Source: Texcoconibacillus texcoconensis
Lineage (GTDB): Bacteria; Bacillota; Bacilli; Bacillales; Salisediminibacteriaceae
DNA: 64,000 nt
NCBI RefSeq assembly: GCF_014202575.1
Contig: NZ_JACHHB010000002.1
Location: 191,219 to 255,218, forward strand
Direction: 5' to 3'
Of this stretch, positions 35,722-45,583 are shown piece by piece. The position numbers and the translations under genes are program-made. The notes beneath the pieces are model-generated. The model was given only the letters and a program-made list of their open reading frames with translations. It searched no databases and was not told the DNA's origin. Numbering within the stretch: position 1 is the stretch's first letter; each line of letters starts with the position of its first letter.

Positions 35722-36807
35722 TCAAATACTATTCGATGTGTTTTTACGATCACGATACGCATTAACAATACGGTGTAACATGGCTTCATCCATCGACACC
35801 GGCTCTTCTCCAGCTTTAGCTAACATCTCTTGCGTATTTTCATCTTCAAACGTGATCGAGCGGTTCATATACGATTGAAACACTTGCAACGGTTGGTTCA
35901 AGCGGATTTCTTCCTCAGTAAGATTCCCTACATTTTCATATGACACAAGCTCAACATATGGAAAATCAAAACTTTCCCTAATCACATTGTTTAACTGATC
36001 GTTGGTCGGCGGGTTCGGATTGGCAATATGATAAATCTTACCTGCCTCACCATAATTCAATACACACGCCAACACTTGCGTCACATAATCAACTGGAACA
36101 ACCTGCGTCGTTTCATCTTTTTCAACGAGAATCTTCATTCCCGCTTCAATTCTTTCACGCTCAGCACCTTTCGCACGTGAATAACGCTTTTTCAAAAGCT
36201 CAATCGTTCTCATAACCCCGTAAAGGCCAAATGTCGTATCAGCCTCACCTGTTTTCGAATCACCAACAACGATCGCTGGGCGCATCACCATCACACGGAA
36301 ATCATCCTGATATGACATGACTAACTGCTCCGCATGACACTTGCTTTCCTCATAAGCATTCACGAACGTCGTATCCTCCGGTGAATACAACGCCTCACGC
36401 CCTACACGACGATCTCCTAGCGTATATGCTGTACTTACATGAATAAACGTATTAACAGAAATCTCCTTTGCAAACGCTAAAAGGCGTCTCGTCCCTTCAA
36501 CATTGACATGGAAAAGCTTCTCACGATCACGATCATCAAACGACAAATACGCCGCACTATGATAAACCACATCGATATTGCCATCTATATCATGACGAGA
36601 CTGCTCCGATAAACCAAGGCCATCCTGCGTCAAATCCCCTTCTAGCACGGTCACTTGCTCTTGTTCACGCAACGACAGCGAATCAATCAACTTGTCCATT
36701 TTGCTCTTCGTACGTGCCAAAAGGAATAAATGATGCCCCTCGTCAAGCAATCTCCTCACAAAACGTGAACCTAAAAAACCTGCTGCACCTGTAATAAAAA
36801 TATTCAT
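35722..36807 (-). CDS. Extended SDR / acyl-CoA reductase-like NAD(P)-dependent enzyme
   Basis: 361 aa. An N-terminal Rossmann motif (TGAAGFLGSRFVRRLL) and YxxxK catalytic pair (AYEESKCHAEQL) mark an extended short-chain dehydrogenase. The layout (HVSTAYTLG, MRPAIVVGDSKTGE, PVDYVTQVLACVL, YHIANPNPPT) resembles the NAD-binding-4 group related to fatty acyl-CoA reductase domains. The substrate is unknown. It is monocistronic, between the repeat element and its own promoter region. Confidence 0.88.
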   Translation of the reverse strand: MNIFITGAAGFLGSRFVRRLLDEGHHLFLLARTKSKMDKLIDSLSLREQEQVTVLEGDLTQDGLGLSEQSRHDIDGNIDVVYHSAAYLSFDDRDREKLFHVNVEGTRRLLAFAKEISVNTFIHVSTAYTLGDRRVGREALYSPEDTTFVNAYEESKCHAEQLVMSYQDDFRVMVMRPAIVVGDSKTGEADTTFGLYGVMRTIELLKKRYSRAKGAERERIEAGMKILVEKDETTQVVPVDYVTQVLACVLNYGEAGKIYHIANPNPPTNDQLNNVIRESFDFPYVELVSYENVGNLTEEEIRLNQPLQVFQSYMNRSITFEDENTQEMLAKAGEEPVSMDEAMLHRIVNAYRDRKNTSNSI

Positions 36808-36999
36808 TCAACCAAACTCCTCATAATGCGTTTTCAAAACTCCCTTCCTTCTATCATACACGAAAACCCCTGCCTTTGTGCAGAAAAATGTTGGTTAAAA
36901 CAAAATTTTGACGAAATTTGTAAAACATTTATAGAAGAAAAGAAGTTGTAAACATCCACCTCACTTTCCGTGATTGGCTCATGACAAAACGTTTCAAAA

Positions 37000-37032
37000 C
37001 ACAAGACGCCAACAGAAATGGCGCCTCATTTT
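37000..37032. terminator. Terminator after the patatin gene
   Basis: GACGCCA-acagaaa-TGGCGCC forms a 7-pair stem with one wobble; T-rich sequence lies on both sides (TTTTTTA on plus, TTGTGTTTTG on minus). Confidence 0.65.
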
Positions 37033-37046
37033 TTATATTTCCGAAA

Positions 37047-37961
37047 CTAGACTCCTAAAAACTTTTCAATCTCTTCTCTCCGCTCATGGAACAATTGCTT
37101 TCCTAATTCCGTCATTTCTTCCATCGACTCGACATCATCAATGGGGATTTCTTTACCGAGGTTTTTGTTTAAACGCATGTACCGCTTACCTAGTAATTGC
37201 TGACATTGATATGAAACGGATTCTGATGTCAAATGGAGCATTAAGTCAATCAGTTTCGGCGTCACTTTCATTGACGGTACATTGACTGGAAGCCACCTGT
37301 TTAACCCCCAAGAGGCGTCTTCATCAACCGTAAAATCAATTTTTTGTTCCCCTGTACCGATAGAAACAATTTCAATGTCACTCATCGGCTTCTCAAAAAA
37401 ATCAACCGCTTCTGTTAAACAAACAAAGGATGGATTATTCGCCCACAAACCACCGTCAACCGACAATAAGTCGCCTTCCATAATATTTGGTGGGAAATAA
37501 ATCGGTGCCGCACTAGAGCAAATAACCGCTTCAGAAAGTTTTAATGATAGGTCGTCTTCGGCATCGGGATGACCGAAGTTCGAGCGATAAATATACGGTT
37601 CGGCGTTCGTCACATCAGACGCCGTCAAAAGAAGGGGTTTATCGATATCTGCGAGTGTCACATTACCAAACACATACTTAAAAAAACGGCGCAACCCCCG
37701 GTGACTGTACATACTTTTTAATAACCCGATTTTTGCTTGTCGAGCAAATATTTTCTCCCCAAAATGAAAATAGCCGTCCAGTACATTACTCATTGACTTA
37801 TGCGTAGCGATTGAGGAGGCGATGATGGCTCCTGTACTCGTCCCTGCCACGACGTCGAAATATTCGCCGATAGGCTTTCCATATGTTTTTTCGATTTCCT
37901 TCAAGATGGAAACAGCGAATACGCCGCGCATGCCGCCACCATCAATACAAAGCATCCTCAT
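37047..37961 (-). CDS. Patatin-like phospholipase
   Basis: 305 aa. The oxyanion loop DGGGMRG (residues 7-13), nucleophile elbow GTSTG with Ser42, and catalytic Asp in VDGGLWANNP form the patatin Ser-Asp dyad. It probably hydrolyses membrane phospholipids or acyl lipids. The protein resembles the CapV-type effectors of CBASS, but no nucleotide cyclase or E1/E2 gene is nearby, so defence is not supported here. ATG 37961 has AGGTG 7 nt upstream; the ATG at 37967 abuts it. Confidence 0.92.
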   Translation of the reverse strand: MRMLCIDGGGMRGVFAVSILKEIEKTYGKPIGEYFDVVAGTSTGAIIASSIATHKSMSNVLDGYFHFGEKIFARQAKIGLLKSMYSHRGLRRFFKYVFGNVTLADIDKPLLLTASDVTNAEPYIYRSNFGHPDAEDDLSLKLSEAVICSSAAPIYFPPNIMEGDLLSVDGGLWANNPSFVCLTEAVDFFEKPMSDIEIVSIGTGEQKIDFTVDEDASWGLNRWLPVNVPSMKVTPKLIDLMLHLTSESVSYQCQQLLGKRYMRLNKNLGKEIPIDDVESMEEMTELGKQLFHERREEIEKFLGV

Positions 37962-38135
37962 GAACATTCACCTATTCTTTATTATGATATATTTACCATT
38001 TTAGACCATTTTTTCATGATATGGAAATGATAAAGTGAAAATGATACATGTCGTGGCCAACGAAATTTGGACATTTGTGGGAGGGGTACAATATTGTTGT
38101 TGTGAGAGCTAGGAAATGATGGTTTGGAGAACGAA

Positions 38136-38314
38136 CGGACATGAGGTACGTTATTTGTGGCAAAAAGTATGATTTGAAGGGGGTCGCGGACATTCATTCC
38201 GTTAATTGGTGTTAAAACATCTAAAAACAAGTGATTTGTAGCAAGTAACGGAACACATGTCCGCAACAACGCTCAAAACGCTTATTTTCATTCAAATAAC
38301 GGAACCTATGTCCG
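38136..38314. repeat. ~180-bp four-box element, copy D
   Basis: CGGACATGAGGTACGTTA, CGGACATTCATTCCGTTA, then TAACGGAACACATGTCCG and TAACGGAACCTATGTCCG, at the same spacing as copies A to C. Intervening sequence is diverged while the boxes are kept. Confidence 0.93.
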
Positions 38315-38361
38315 CGCTCTTCCTGTCCTTCTTTCAAAGTCAGAATCTAACACGATGCTAG

Positions 38362-39537
38362 CTATGCGACTTCTTCACTGCCTCCATTTGCGACGCCTTT
38401 TTCCTTCGCAAATCGATTGACAATTAAGTTGATTGCACCATCTCCAGTGACGTTTGTCGCTGTTCCGAAGCTATCTTGAGCCATGTATAAAGCAATCATT
38501 AGACCGACTGCAGCATCCCCCATACCTAACATGGATGTTAATACACCCATAGCAGCCATAATCGCGCCTCCTGGAACACCAGGTGCTGCGATCATAATCA
38601 CACCAAGCATCATAATGACCGGAAGCATTTCAGCAAATGTCGGCATTGTATATTCACCTAACACCGACATGACAGCAACTGCACAGGCAACGATGGAAAT
38701 CACACTACCGGATAAATGGATCGTTGCACAGAGCGGTACACCGAAGTTCGCGATTTTATCATCTACGTTGTTACGTTTCGTCTGTTTTAACGTTACTGGA
38801 ATTGTCGCTGCACTACTCATCGTCCCTATTCCTGTGAAGTATGCTGGCAACATATTTTTCATGAGCTTAAATGGATTTTGTTTCGTGAGCGTCCCAGCCG
38901 TTACAAATTGTAACGTCATCCACACCCAGTGGGACAAAATCGCAACGAGTAAAACGACACCAAAAACTTGCAATGTATCAAATACTGCACCTTCTGCAGC
39001 TAATTCTACGAAAATCCCCGCAATATAGATTGGTAGAAATGGAATGATGATTTTCAGGATCACCAAGTCGATGATCTTCTTCCCTTCGTCAAACACGTTC
39101 ATTAACATTTGACTGTTCGTTTTTGCGATACCAATACCGAACATAAATGCCATCACTAACGCCGTCACAACACCCATGAGTGGTTCAATTTCTAATTGGA
39201 AAAAACCTGTTATTCCTTCCCCTTCAGAAACAGGTTGCTCTGTTGCACTGATCATCGGCATCACCGTCACTGCGACGAAGAAAGCAAAGATTCCAGCGAG
39301 AATCGTTGATGCATAAGCCGTACCAACCGTTGCTCCAACGAGTTTCCCAGACTGACTACCGAGCTTGGACACCCCTGCAACGATGAAAAATAGAATAATA
39401 AATGGAATAACAAAATTAATAAATTCACCGAAAATTTCTTTGACCGTCACGAAAAACTGCGTGACCCAGTCAATGTTCATAAGACCGATAAGAATACCTG
39501 CAATAATTCCTGCGACCAATTTAAGAATAAGTTTCAT
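38362..39537 (-). CDS. Dicarboxylate/amino acid:cation symporter (DAACS family)
   Basis: 391 aa, about eight helices plus two re-entrant hairpins. The family motifs are present: the serine-rich GIGTMSSAATIPVT hairpin, APGVPGGAIM, and the helix-8 substrate motif AQDSFGTATNVTGDGAINLIV. It probably imports glutamate, aspartate, serine/threonine or a dicarboxylate with Na+ or H+. The usual Arg in helix 8 is absent (DSFGT), which may point to a serine/threonine or other neutral substrate. That is inference. Confidence 0.92.
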   Translation of the reverse strand: MKLILKLVAGIIAGILIGLMNIDWVTQFFVTVKEIFGEFINFVIPFIILFFIVAGVSKLGSQSGKLVGATVGTAYASTILAGIFAFFVAVTVMPMISATEQPVSEGEGITGFFQLEIEPLMGVVTALVMAFMFGIGIAKTNSQMLMNVFDEGKKIIDLVILKIIIPFLPIYIAGIFVELAAEGAVFDTLQVFGVVLLVAILSHWVWMTLQFVTAGTLTKQNPFKLMKNMLPAYFTGIGTMSSAATIPVTLKQTKRNNVDDKIANFGVPLCATIHLSGSVISIVACAVAVMSVLGEYTMPTFAEMLPVIMMLGVIMIAAPGVPGGAIMAAMGVLTSMLGMGDAAVGLMIALYMAQDSFGTATNVTGDGAINLIVNRFAKEKGVANGGSEEVA

Positions 39538-39690
39538 TGTTGTTTCTCCTCCTCAAGCTGTTAACGCCTTTCGCTGTTTTATACTTTTCATATTATGCAC
39601 GCCTGTGTCGAAAAAGCCAAGAAAAAATTCTCTCACAAAGGAAAATTGTCTCCTATTTATAGACATTATTCACTATATGGATTTTTGTCC

Positions 39691-39732
39691 ATAATAAAAA
39701 GACAGATCTCACATTATAGACGGTGAGATCTG
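39691..39732 (-). terminator. Terminator of nhaC
   Basis: CAGATCTCAC and GTGAGATCTG form a perfect 10-bp stem; on the minus strand TCTTTTTATTAT follows. Confidence 0.9.
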
Positions 39733-39747
39733 CCAGAAATTAACTTT

Positions 39748-41154
39748 TTATGTTTTTTTAGCCATTCCGATACCAGTAAAACCGTAGAACATTGTAATCA
39801 ATGGACACAGCAAACAAAAGAACGCATACGGTAAAAATTCTAGTACAGAAACTTCAAGGACACTCGACATAAATACACCCGCAACACCGTATGGAATCAA
39901 TGCATTAATGACCGTACCACCAGATTCCAACGCACGAGATAAATCTTTGCCCTGCAAACCCATTTCCCGATAACGATCTGAAAACGCCTCACCGGTTAAG
40001 ACAACGGACATGTATTGTTCACCTAAGCTAATGTTAAGCCCCATCGCTGTCAAAACAGGTGTTGCAACTGCGCGTCCTGATGTCGTCATCCATGTGCGCA
40101 GTTTATTCATCAACGCTTCGATGACGCCGAGTGTAGACAAAATGCCGCCCATGCTAAGCGCTAAAATCAATAGTGATACCGCCCACATCATGCTTTGGAT
40201 GCCACCGCCATTGACGAGGGCATCGACTTGTTCATTGCCACTTGAAATCTCAAAGCCATTTTGAATTAACGGCATCCATTCATTGACCGCCAGCTGCCCT
40301 TCAAACGCGACGGCTGTGAGAAAACCAACGCCTATCCCTGTTAGCATTGTTGGAATTGCTGGTACTCTTTTTGCTGCCAAGATAATGACAACAACGGCAG
40401 GAATCAGTGCTAGAACATGGACGTGGGTCGCCTCACGCAATGCAGCCATCCAAGACTCCACTTCTGTTGTCGGCGCTGTTTCTTGGCCACTGCCAATAAT
40501 GAAAAATAACACCATCGTGATCACTGCTGCTGGCACCATCGTCCACAACATGTGACGGATATGCTCAAATAAGTCAACTTTACACACAGATGACGCTAAA
40601 TTGGTCGTATCACTCATCGGACTCATCTTATCTCCAAGTAAAGCACCGGAAACAACGGAACCTGCGACCATTGCTAAATTGACATCTAAAGCGGTCCCCA
40701 TCCCCATAAACGCAATCCCGACCGTTGACACCGTCGTAAAGGAACTGCCGATGGAAATCCCAATGATTGCCGTCACAAGAAACACACTTGGTAAAAACAG
40801 TGCCGGCGAAATCATGTTAAAGCTGTACGCAATTAATGTCGGAAGCGTCCCCGCCTTCATCCATACAGCAATTAAAATCCCTATAAGCATAAAAATCATA
40901 ATCGGCACAATACCAGACTGAATTCCTTTAATGATTCCTCGTTCCACAACTGACCATGACTGGCGTTTCAAAGCATTATAGATTGCTAAAAAAGAAATTG
41001 ATAAAAACAGCGGTACATGTGGTTGGGCTTCAAATACCATCAACGACGTACCGATAATAAAAAGCACAGACGCAATCACAAACAGCGCCTCACGACCACC
41101 CATCACCACTTTTTCTCCATTTGATGGTCGGTCTTCCTGATCGACATGACCCAT
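39748..41154 (-). CDS. nhaC: NhaC-type Na+/H+ antiporter
   Basis: 468 aa, about 11 transmembrane segments. NhaC hallmarks are GISIGSSFTTVSTVGIAFMGMG, GALLGDKMSPMSDTTNLASSV and SLGEQYMSVVLTGEAF. It exports Na+ for protons, or in some relatives exchanges malate and lactate. This suits a halo-alkaliphile. A 9+9-bp palindrome (41303-41328) lies upstream as a possible operator. The next transporter gene upstream is separated by 354 bp. Confidence 0.93.
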   Translation of the reverse strand: MGHVDQEDRPSNGEKVVMGGREALFVIASVLFIIGTSLMVFEAQPHVPLFLSISFLAIYNALKRQSWSVVERGIIKGIQSGIVPIMIFMLIGILIAVWMKAGTLPTLIAYSFNMISPALFLPSVFLVTAIIGISIGSSFTTVSTVGIAFMGMGTALDVNLAMVAGSVVSGALLGDKMSPMSDTTNLASSVCKVDLFEHIRHMLWTMVPAAVITMVLFFIIGSGQETAPTTEVESWMAALREATHVHVLALIPAVVVIILAAKRVPAIPTMLTGIGVGFLTAVAFEGQLAVNEWMPLIQNGFEISSGNEQVDALVNGGGIQSMMWAVSLLILALSMGGILSTLGVIEALMNKLRTWMTTSGRAVATPVLTAMGLNISLGEQYMSVVLTGEAFSDRYREMGLQGKDLSRALESGGTVINALIPYGVAGVFMSSVLEVSVLEFLPYAFFCLLCPLITMFYGFTGIGMAKKT

Positions 41155-41302
41155 TTCTTCATCCCCCTTATTTGTAAAGAAAAGAAATCTGCAACTTCAG
41201 CTTAGCATTTCCTTTACCATTTACTTTCATATCCTAAATTGTGTTAGATGTATTTCACATTTTCAAAGTAATCGCAGACAACACTTAACTACTTAAACGC
41301 TT

Positions 41303-41328
41303 AAACGCTTTTAAGTGCTAAAGCGTTT
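41303..41328. promoter_or_regulatory. Palindrome upstream of nhaC
   Basis: AAACGCTTT-taagtgct-AAAGCGTTT, a perfect 9-bp inverted repeat preceded by a direct copy of TTAAACGCTT. It is 149 bp from the nhaC start. The sequence could be a regulator-binding site; no T-tract supports a terminator. Confidence 0.5.
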
Positions 41329-41383
41329 GGTTGTGATAAAAATTTTACTGGGTTATCGTTAAGAAGTCAAGGGGAAGGCAAGC

Positions 41384-41434
41384 ATGACTTTATGCGAACA
41401 TTGTATGCCCGCTTATCCTCCTCAACGACTATAG
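41384..41434 (+). CDS. Possible 16-residue Cys-x2-Cys peptide
   Basis: A short plus-strand frame, MTLCEHCMPAYPPQRL, with AAGGGGAAGG 5 nt before the ATG. It lies in the otherwise empty space between nhaC and the next transporter gene. No downstream gene exists on its strand for 1.5 kb, so it is not an obvious leader peptide. Support is only the ribosome site. Confidence 0.2.
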   Translation: MTLCEHCMPAYPPQRL

Positions 41435-41508
41435 AATCCAGTGAACCTCTCCCTCCTAAATCTCAGATGATAGAAGGGGAATGGTCGCTATATGTCGTTC
41501 AATCGACA

Positions 41509-42912
41509 CTATAACAACAAGAACGCCACCAGTACACCAACGGCCCCAAACATCAGAGAAAACGGCATGTTTCTTAACGTAATTCGGTAAGGATTTTCCT
41601 CAGTATTCATCGATGTCATCGTGACAGTAACACCGTATGTTCCAACACTTGCAGTCGCAAGTGCACCTGTTATGAGGACAATCCCGATACTTAGTGGATT
41701 GACGATTTCAAGCAATGGCTGGATGATTTCACCTAAAATCGCAATCGTCGCAACTGGGTGCATGCCAATCATACTCATCAATAAATAAGTGAGCTGAATT
41801 AAAATTAAAATAAGAAGAGGCGTGTCACTCACATACAAAAATGGTTCTTGAATCACACCAAGGAATGATGTTTCATTCAAACTATTAGAAAAGAACGCCA
41901 GTGATACAAACAAGACGACAAAGTTTTGCATGCCATTTGTGCGCAACTTCCATGTTTTCCACCCGATCTGGACAAATCGACGAACCCTACGCATCATTAA
42001 TGCCCACGCAAAAGAAAATGGAAGAATAACGAGTGTGACCGCCAAAATGAAATCTAAATCAAAGGTATTTCCAAACGTCACAACGACGGATAAAAAGGTC
42101 ATTAGCGCAATGGACAATTGGATAATAGGGGTGGCAACTTTGCGCAATTCAATGGATTCAGTGCTCATTACTGAATTCCCTTCATATTCCACATTTGAAA
42201 ACGTCTTTCTTCCCCACAACCAATCGATAACAAGAACGATGAAGGAGGTTAACAGTAACCACGGTAAATACACCAAGTAACTCACACCAGTTATATCAAC
42301 AGTGAGAGCAACCATAATTTCCATCGGACTCCAAATGAGCGCGAGGGTGAATGCGCGTAGTGTCGTCCGACTAATAAACGAATCTCGTACTCTTTTCTTC
42401 ATATTTTTCAAATTTTCAAGGAGTACACCTTGTGATAAAGATATCGCTGATAAGTTTAGAAACGTGCATAATATGTAAGTCGTCAGTGAACTTCGCATAT
42501 AAAGTTGACCTAAATGATCGACGTTTCCCTTCATCAAATCATTAATCCGTCGGTCGTAAAGACCTGCCCGCACGACGCTATTGATCCATGGTAGTACGGT
42601 TAAAAAAGCGAGCAGATTCAATGTCGATGTCATATGATAAGGAATTTGCGTCCAAGGTAAACCTGCTAACATAAACATCGATAACCCAACTACAATAAAT
42701 ATACTTCCTAAAATCCGAAACAAACGGCTCGCACCATAAAAAGATAAACCGAGCATCGGAATCGCTAACAGCCCGACGATATATTCAACGACATCGTTAC
42801 CGACAAACGTATTCACGATAAAAAGCCCTAGGATCAGTGAATAGATCACATATAAATAAGGCTGCACAGAACGTATCAATTCGTTCATCCCCTTTGCAGA
42901 ACTATTCGACAC
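41509..42912 (-). CDS. Ion-transporter-superfamily-like membrane protein
   Basis: 467 aa, about 12 hydrophobic segments, with features of anion/C4-dicarboxylate carriers. It has a paired re-entrant-type motif (GMHPVATIAILGEIIQPLL) and a C-terminal GALATASVGTYGVTVTMTSMNTEENPYRIT. The first half has NLSAISLSQGVLLENLKNMKKR, mirroring the second-half loop. Substrate unknown. The start is uncertain: GTG 42912 or ATG 42888 (AAAGGGG directly before it). Confidence 0.7.
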   Translation of the reverse strand: MSNSSAKGMNELIRSVQPYLYVIYSLILGLFIVNTFVGNDVVEYIVGLLAIPMLGLSFYGASRLFRILGSIFIVVGLSMFMLAGLPWTQIPYHMTSTLNLLAFLTVLPWINSVVRAGLYDRRINDLMKGNVDHLGQLYMRSSLTTYILCTFLNLSAISLSQGVLLENLKNMKKRVRDSFISRTTLRAFTLALIWSPMEIMVALTVDITGVSYLVYLPWLLLTSFIVLVIDWLWGRKTFSNVEYEGNSVMSTESIELRKVATPIIQLSIALMTFLSVVVTFGNTFDLDFILAVTLVILPFSFAWALMMRRVRRFVQIGWKTWKLRTNGMQNFVVLFVSLAFFSNSLNETSFLGVIQEPFLYVSDTPLLILILIQLTYLLMSMIGMHPVATIAILGEIIQPLLEIVNPLSIGIVLITGALATASVGTYGVTVTMTSMNTEENPYRITLRNMPFSLMFGAVGVLVAFLLL

Positions 42913-43029
42913 TCGAAACTTTCATATGATTTAATTGTAACATTTTTAGTACTATTTTTTATCCGTTTCAAAATCATCTATCTCCAATGTTATGATAAAG
43001 TGAGTTCATTTTTGAAAAGGGTGACCTAC

Positions 43030-43578
43030 ATGAACAACCTGATTTCTTTTATTAAAGACATTGAAAAAATGAAAGAACAGACAAGAACAGCGTGGACAAG
43101 TTCTGGCACTCAAGAGACAGTCGCCGAACACTCGTGGCGACTTGCGATGTTTCTTCTCGCACTTGAAGAAGACATCGCTGATTTTGACATGAATAAAACA
43201 ATCAAAATGGCGCTTGTTCACGACCTAGGGGAAGTCTACGAGGGAGATACTTCTGCAAAGTTTGAAATCGACCATGAGGATAAATTTGCACGCGAAGAAA
43301 AAGCGATGTTACATTTGACCGAACAGCTTCCTAAAGAAACAAAACAACGTTTCCTTTCATTATGGTACGAGTATCAAGAAGGTGAAACAAACGAGGCGAA
43401 ACTTGTAAAGGCGCTCGACAAAATCGAAACGATTATTCAACATAATCAAGGAGCACTCCCAAAAAACTTTGATTATCATTTCAACCTAGAGTATGGGAAA
43501 AAACACGCTGATATCGCCCCTATAGTAAAACGTATTCGTGAACATGTTGACTGTGAGACGAGGCAGCAATTGAAGTGA
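43030..43578 (+). CDS. HD-domain phosphohydrolase (YfbR/HDDC2-like)
   Basis: 182 aa. The metal-binding residues are in VAEHSWRLAM (His), ALVHDLGEVYEGDT (HD pair) and a late Asp (KALDKIETI). The layout matches 5'-deoxynucleotidase YfbR and HDDC2-type proteins that dephosphorylate nucleoside monophosphates. AAGGGTGA lies 5 nt before ATG 43030; a longer frame from 43000 was rejected. It precedes the acyl-CoA synthetase gene on the same strand, 118 bp away. Confidence 0.88.
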   Translation: MNNLISFIKDIEKMKEQTRTAWTSSGTQETVAEHSWRLAMFLLALEEDIADFDMNKTIKMALVHDLGEVYEGDTSAKFEIDHEDKFAREEKAMLHLTEQLPKETKQRFLSLWYEYQEGETNEAKLVKALDKIETIIQHNQGALPKNFDYHFNLEYGKKHADIAPIVKRIREHVDCETRQQLK

Positions 43579-43696
43579 AGAAAATAGACGCACAAAAGTT
43601 CATTCAACTTTGATTACATAAATGATTCTATCTGTTCTGATTTTTCTGTATAATGATAAAAAGAAATATTATTGAACATATTGAAGGAGTGGAATG

Positions 43697-45295
43697 ATGA
43701 AACAAGAAGCATTACTTGCCCCAGCGTATTATAATTTAGCTGAGGAAGTAGAAAAGTTTTCCGACGACCCAAAACGCTTAGCCATTAAATGGCTAAATGA
43801 CGATGGAACATACCGGACCATGACCTATGTTGAACTCATCGAACAAGCCAATCAATATGCAAATACATTATTGAAAAAAGGCATTCAAAAAGGCGACCGT
43901 ATTCTCGTCATTTTACCACGCCTACCTGAAGCCTATGTTACTTACTTAGCTTGTATTAAAGCTGGATTGGTCGTCATCCCTTGCTCAGAAATGTTGCGAG
44001 CGAAGGACTTAGAATACCGAATGACCCACTCAGGAGCGAGCGCAGTCATTGCTTACTCAGCTTGTACGTCGGAATTCGACCAAATCGACCTTCCACTCCC
44101 TAACTTACAGGAAAAGTTTACGATCGGCGATGACTTACCAGGATGGACGTCCCTCACAAATCTAGCAAAAAATGAAAGCACCTCCTACCAAGGAGCGACA
44201 ACAAAACAAGACGACATGGCCTTTTTACCATACACTTCAGGAACGACAGGCAACCCTAAAGCCGTCGTTCATACACACGGATGGGCGTTTGCTCATTTAC
44301 GCACCGCTTCAAAAATGTGGCTCGATGTTAAAGAAGGAGACACCGTCTGGGCAACAGCCGCGCCTGGTTGGCAAAAGTGGATTTGGAGCCCCTTCTTATC
44401 AACGATCGGTATGGGCGCAACTGCTTTTGTTTATAACGGAAGGTTTGATCCGAAACAATATATGCAGTTACTTCAGGATCATGAAATTAATGTGTTATGT
44501 TGTACGCCAACAGAATATCGCCTCATGGCAAAACTGGATAACCTGCAAGATTTCACACTACCGAAGCTAAGAAGCACCGTCTCAGCAGGTGAGCCATTGA
44601 ACCGACAAGTGATTGATACATTTAAAGAGCATTTCAATGTCAATGTGCGTGACGGTTACGGGCAAACGGAAAACACCCTATTAGTTGGGACATTACTAGA
44701 CATGGAATTACGGCCTGGCTCCATGGGTAAACCGACACCAGGAAACACCGTCGAGATTATTAACGACGAAGGCCATCCCGTTGGACTTGGTGAAGTCGGT
44801 GACATTGCCGTCCATAAAAGTACACCTGCTTTATTTAAAGAATATTATAATGAACCAGAGCGAACGAGCAAAACTTACCGCGGGGATTGGTACATTACTG
44901 GCGACCAAGCGAAAAAGGACGAAGACGGGTACTTCTGGTTTGAAGGACGACGCGATGATATTATCATTAGTTCTGGCTACACGATCGGTCCCTTTGAAGT
45001 CGAAGATGCACTTATGAAACATACAGCTGTAAAAGAGTGCGCTGTCGTCGCAAGCCCCGATCCTGTTCGCGGACACATCGTCAAAGCATTTATCGTTTTA
45101 AGAAACCCTGACTATCACAACGATAATGAAACATTAACGAAAGAAATCCAAGATCACGTTAAAAACCTGACTGCACCTTACAAATACCCACGAAAAATAA
45201 GTTTCGTCGACTCATTACCAAAAACAACTTCCGGGAAAATTCGCCGCATTGAACTTCGCTTACAGGAAGAAGCGCAAAACGAGCAACATGCATAG
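43697..45295 (+). CDS. mbcS: Acyl-CoA synthetase (MbcS-like)
   Basis: 532 aa, ANL superfamily. P-loop YTSGTTGNPKAVVHTH, A5 motif DGYGQTE, A7 TGD and A10 Lys in PKTTSGKIRR. The AAPGWQKWIWSPF region and length match B. subtilis MbcS (YtcI), which activates short branched and medium-chain acids, possibly for branched-chain fatty acid synthesis. AAGGAG precedes ATGs at 43694 and 43697; the second has the better spacing. A terminator follows at 45346. Confidence 0.88.
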   Translation: MKQEALLAPAYYNLAEEVEKFSDDPKRLAIKWLNDDGTYRTMTYVELIEQANQYANTLLKKGIQKGDRILVILPRLPEAYVTYLACIKAGLVVIPCSEMLRAKDLEYRMTHSGASAVIAYSACTSEFDQIDLPLPNLQEKFTIGDDLPGWTSLTNLAKNESTSYQGATTKQDDMAFLPYTSGTTGNPKAVVHTHGWAFAHLRTASKMWLDVKEGDTVWATAAPGWQKWIWSPFLSTIGMGATAFVYNGRFDPKQYMQLLQDHEINVLCCTPTEYRLMAKLDNLQDFTLPKLRSTVSAGEPLNRQVIDTFKEHFNVNVRDGYGQTENTLLVGTLLDMELRPGSMGKPTPGNTVEIINDEGHPVGLGEVGDIAVHKSTPALFKEYYNEPERTSKTYRGDWYITGDQAKKDEDGYFWFEGRRDDIIISSGYTIGPFEVEDALMKHTAVKECAVVASPDPVRGHIVKAFIVLRNPDYHNDNETLTKEIQDHVKNLTAPYKYPRKISFVDSLPKTTSGKIRRIELRLQEEAQNEQHA

Positions 45296-45345
45296 TAAGC
45301 TTGTTGCGCATACGGAAAAGCAAATAAGTATGCTGTAAGTAGCTG

Positions 45346-45380
45346 AGAAGCTTGGCCTAAGTCACCAAGCTTCTTTTTAG
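45346..45380 (+). terminator. Terminator of the acyl-CoA synthetase gene
   Basis: AGAAGCTTGG-cctaagtca-CCAAGCTTCT followed by TTTTAG. Confidence 0.88.
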
Positions 45381-45583
45381 TAAAGTACCGTTTAATGGAC
45401 ATGGCACTGTCCTATTATAATCAGAAATGATTGAACCAATAACCGAAGTACAGATCGAAAAATCAAACGTACCTTAACCAAAACGTGAGAATAGCGTTTT
45501 CATGTAAGTGATTTCAAACTCAGTTATAATGATATAAACTACAACTACATTAAAAAGATCTTTCTGATAACGAGGTGCCTATT

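Noticed and set aside
37047-37961. CBASS defence operon around the patatin gene
   Set aside because: No cyclic-nucleotide synthase or Cap2/Cap3-type gene lies within several kb on either side.
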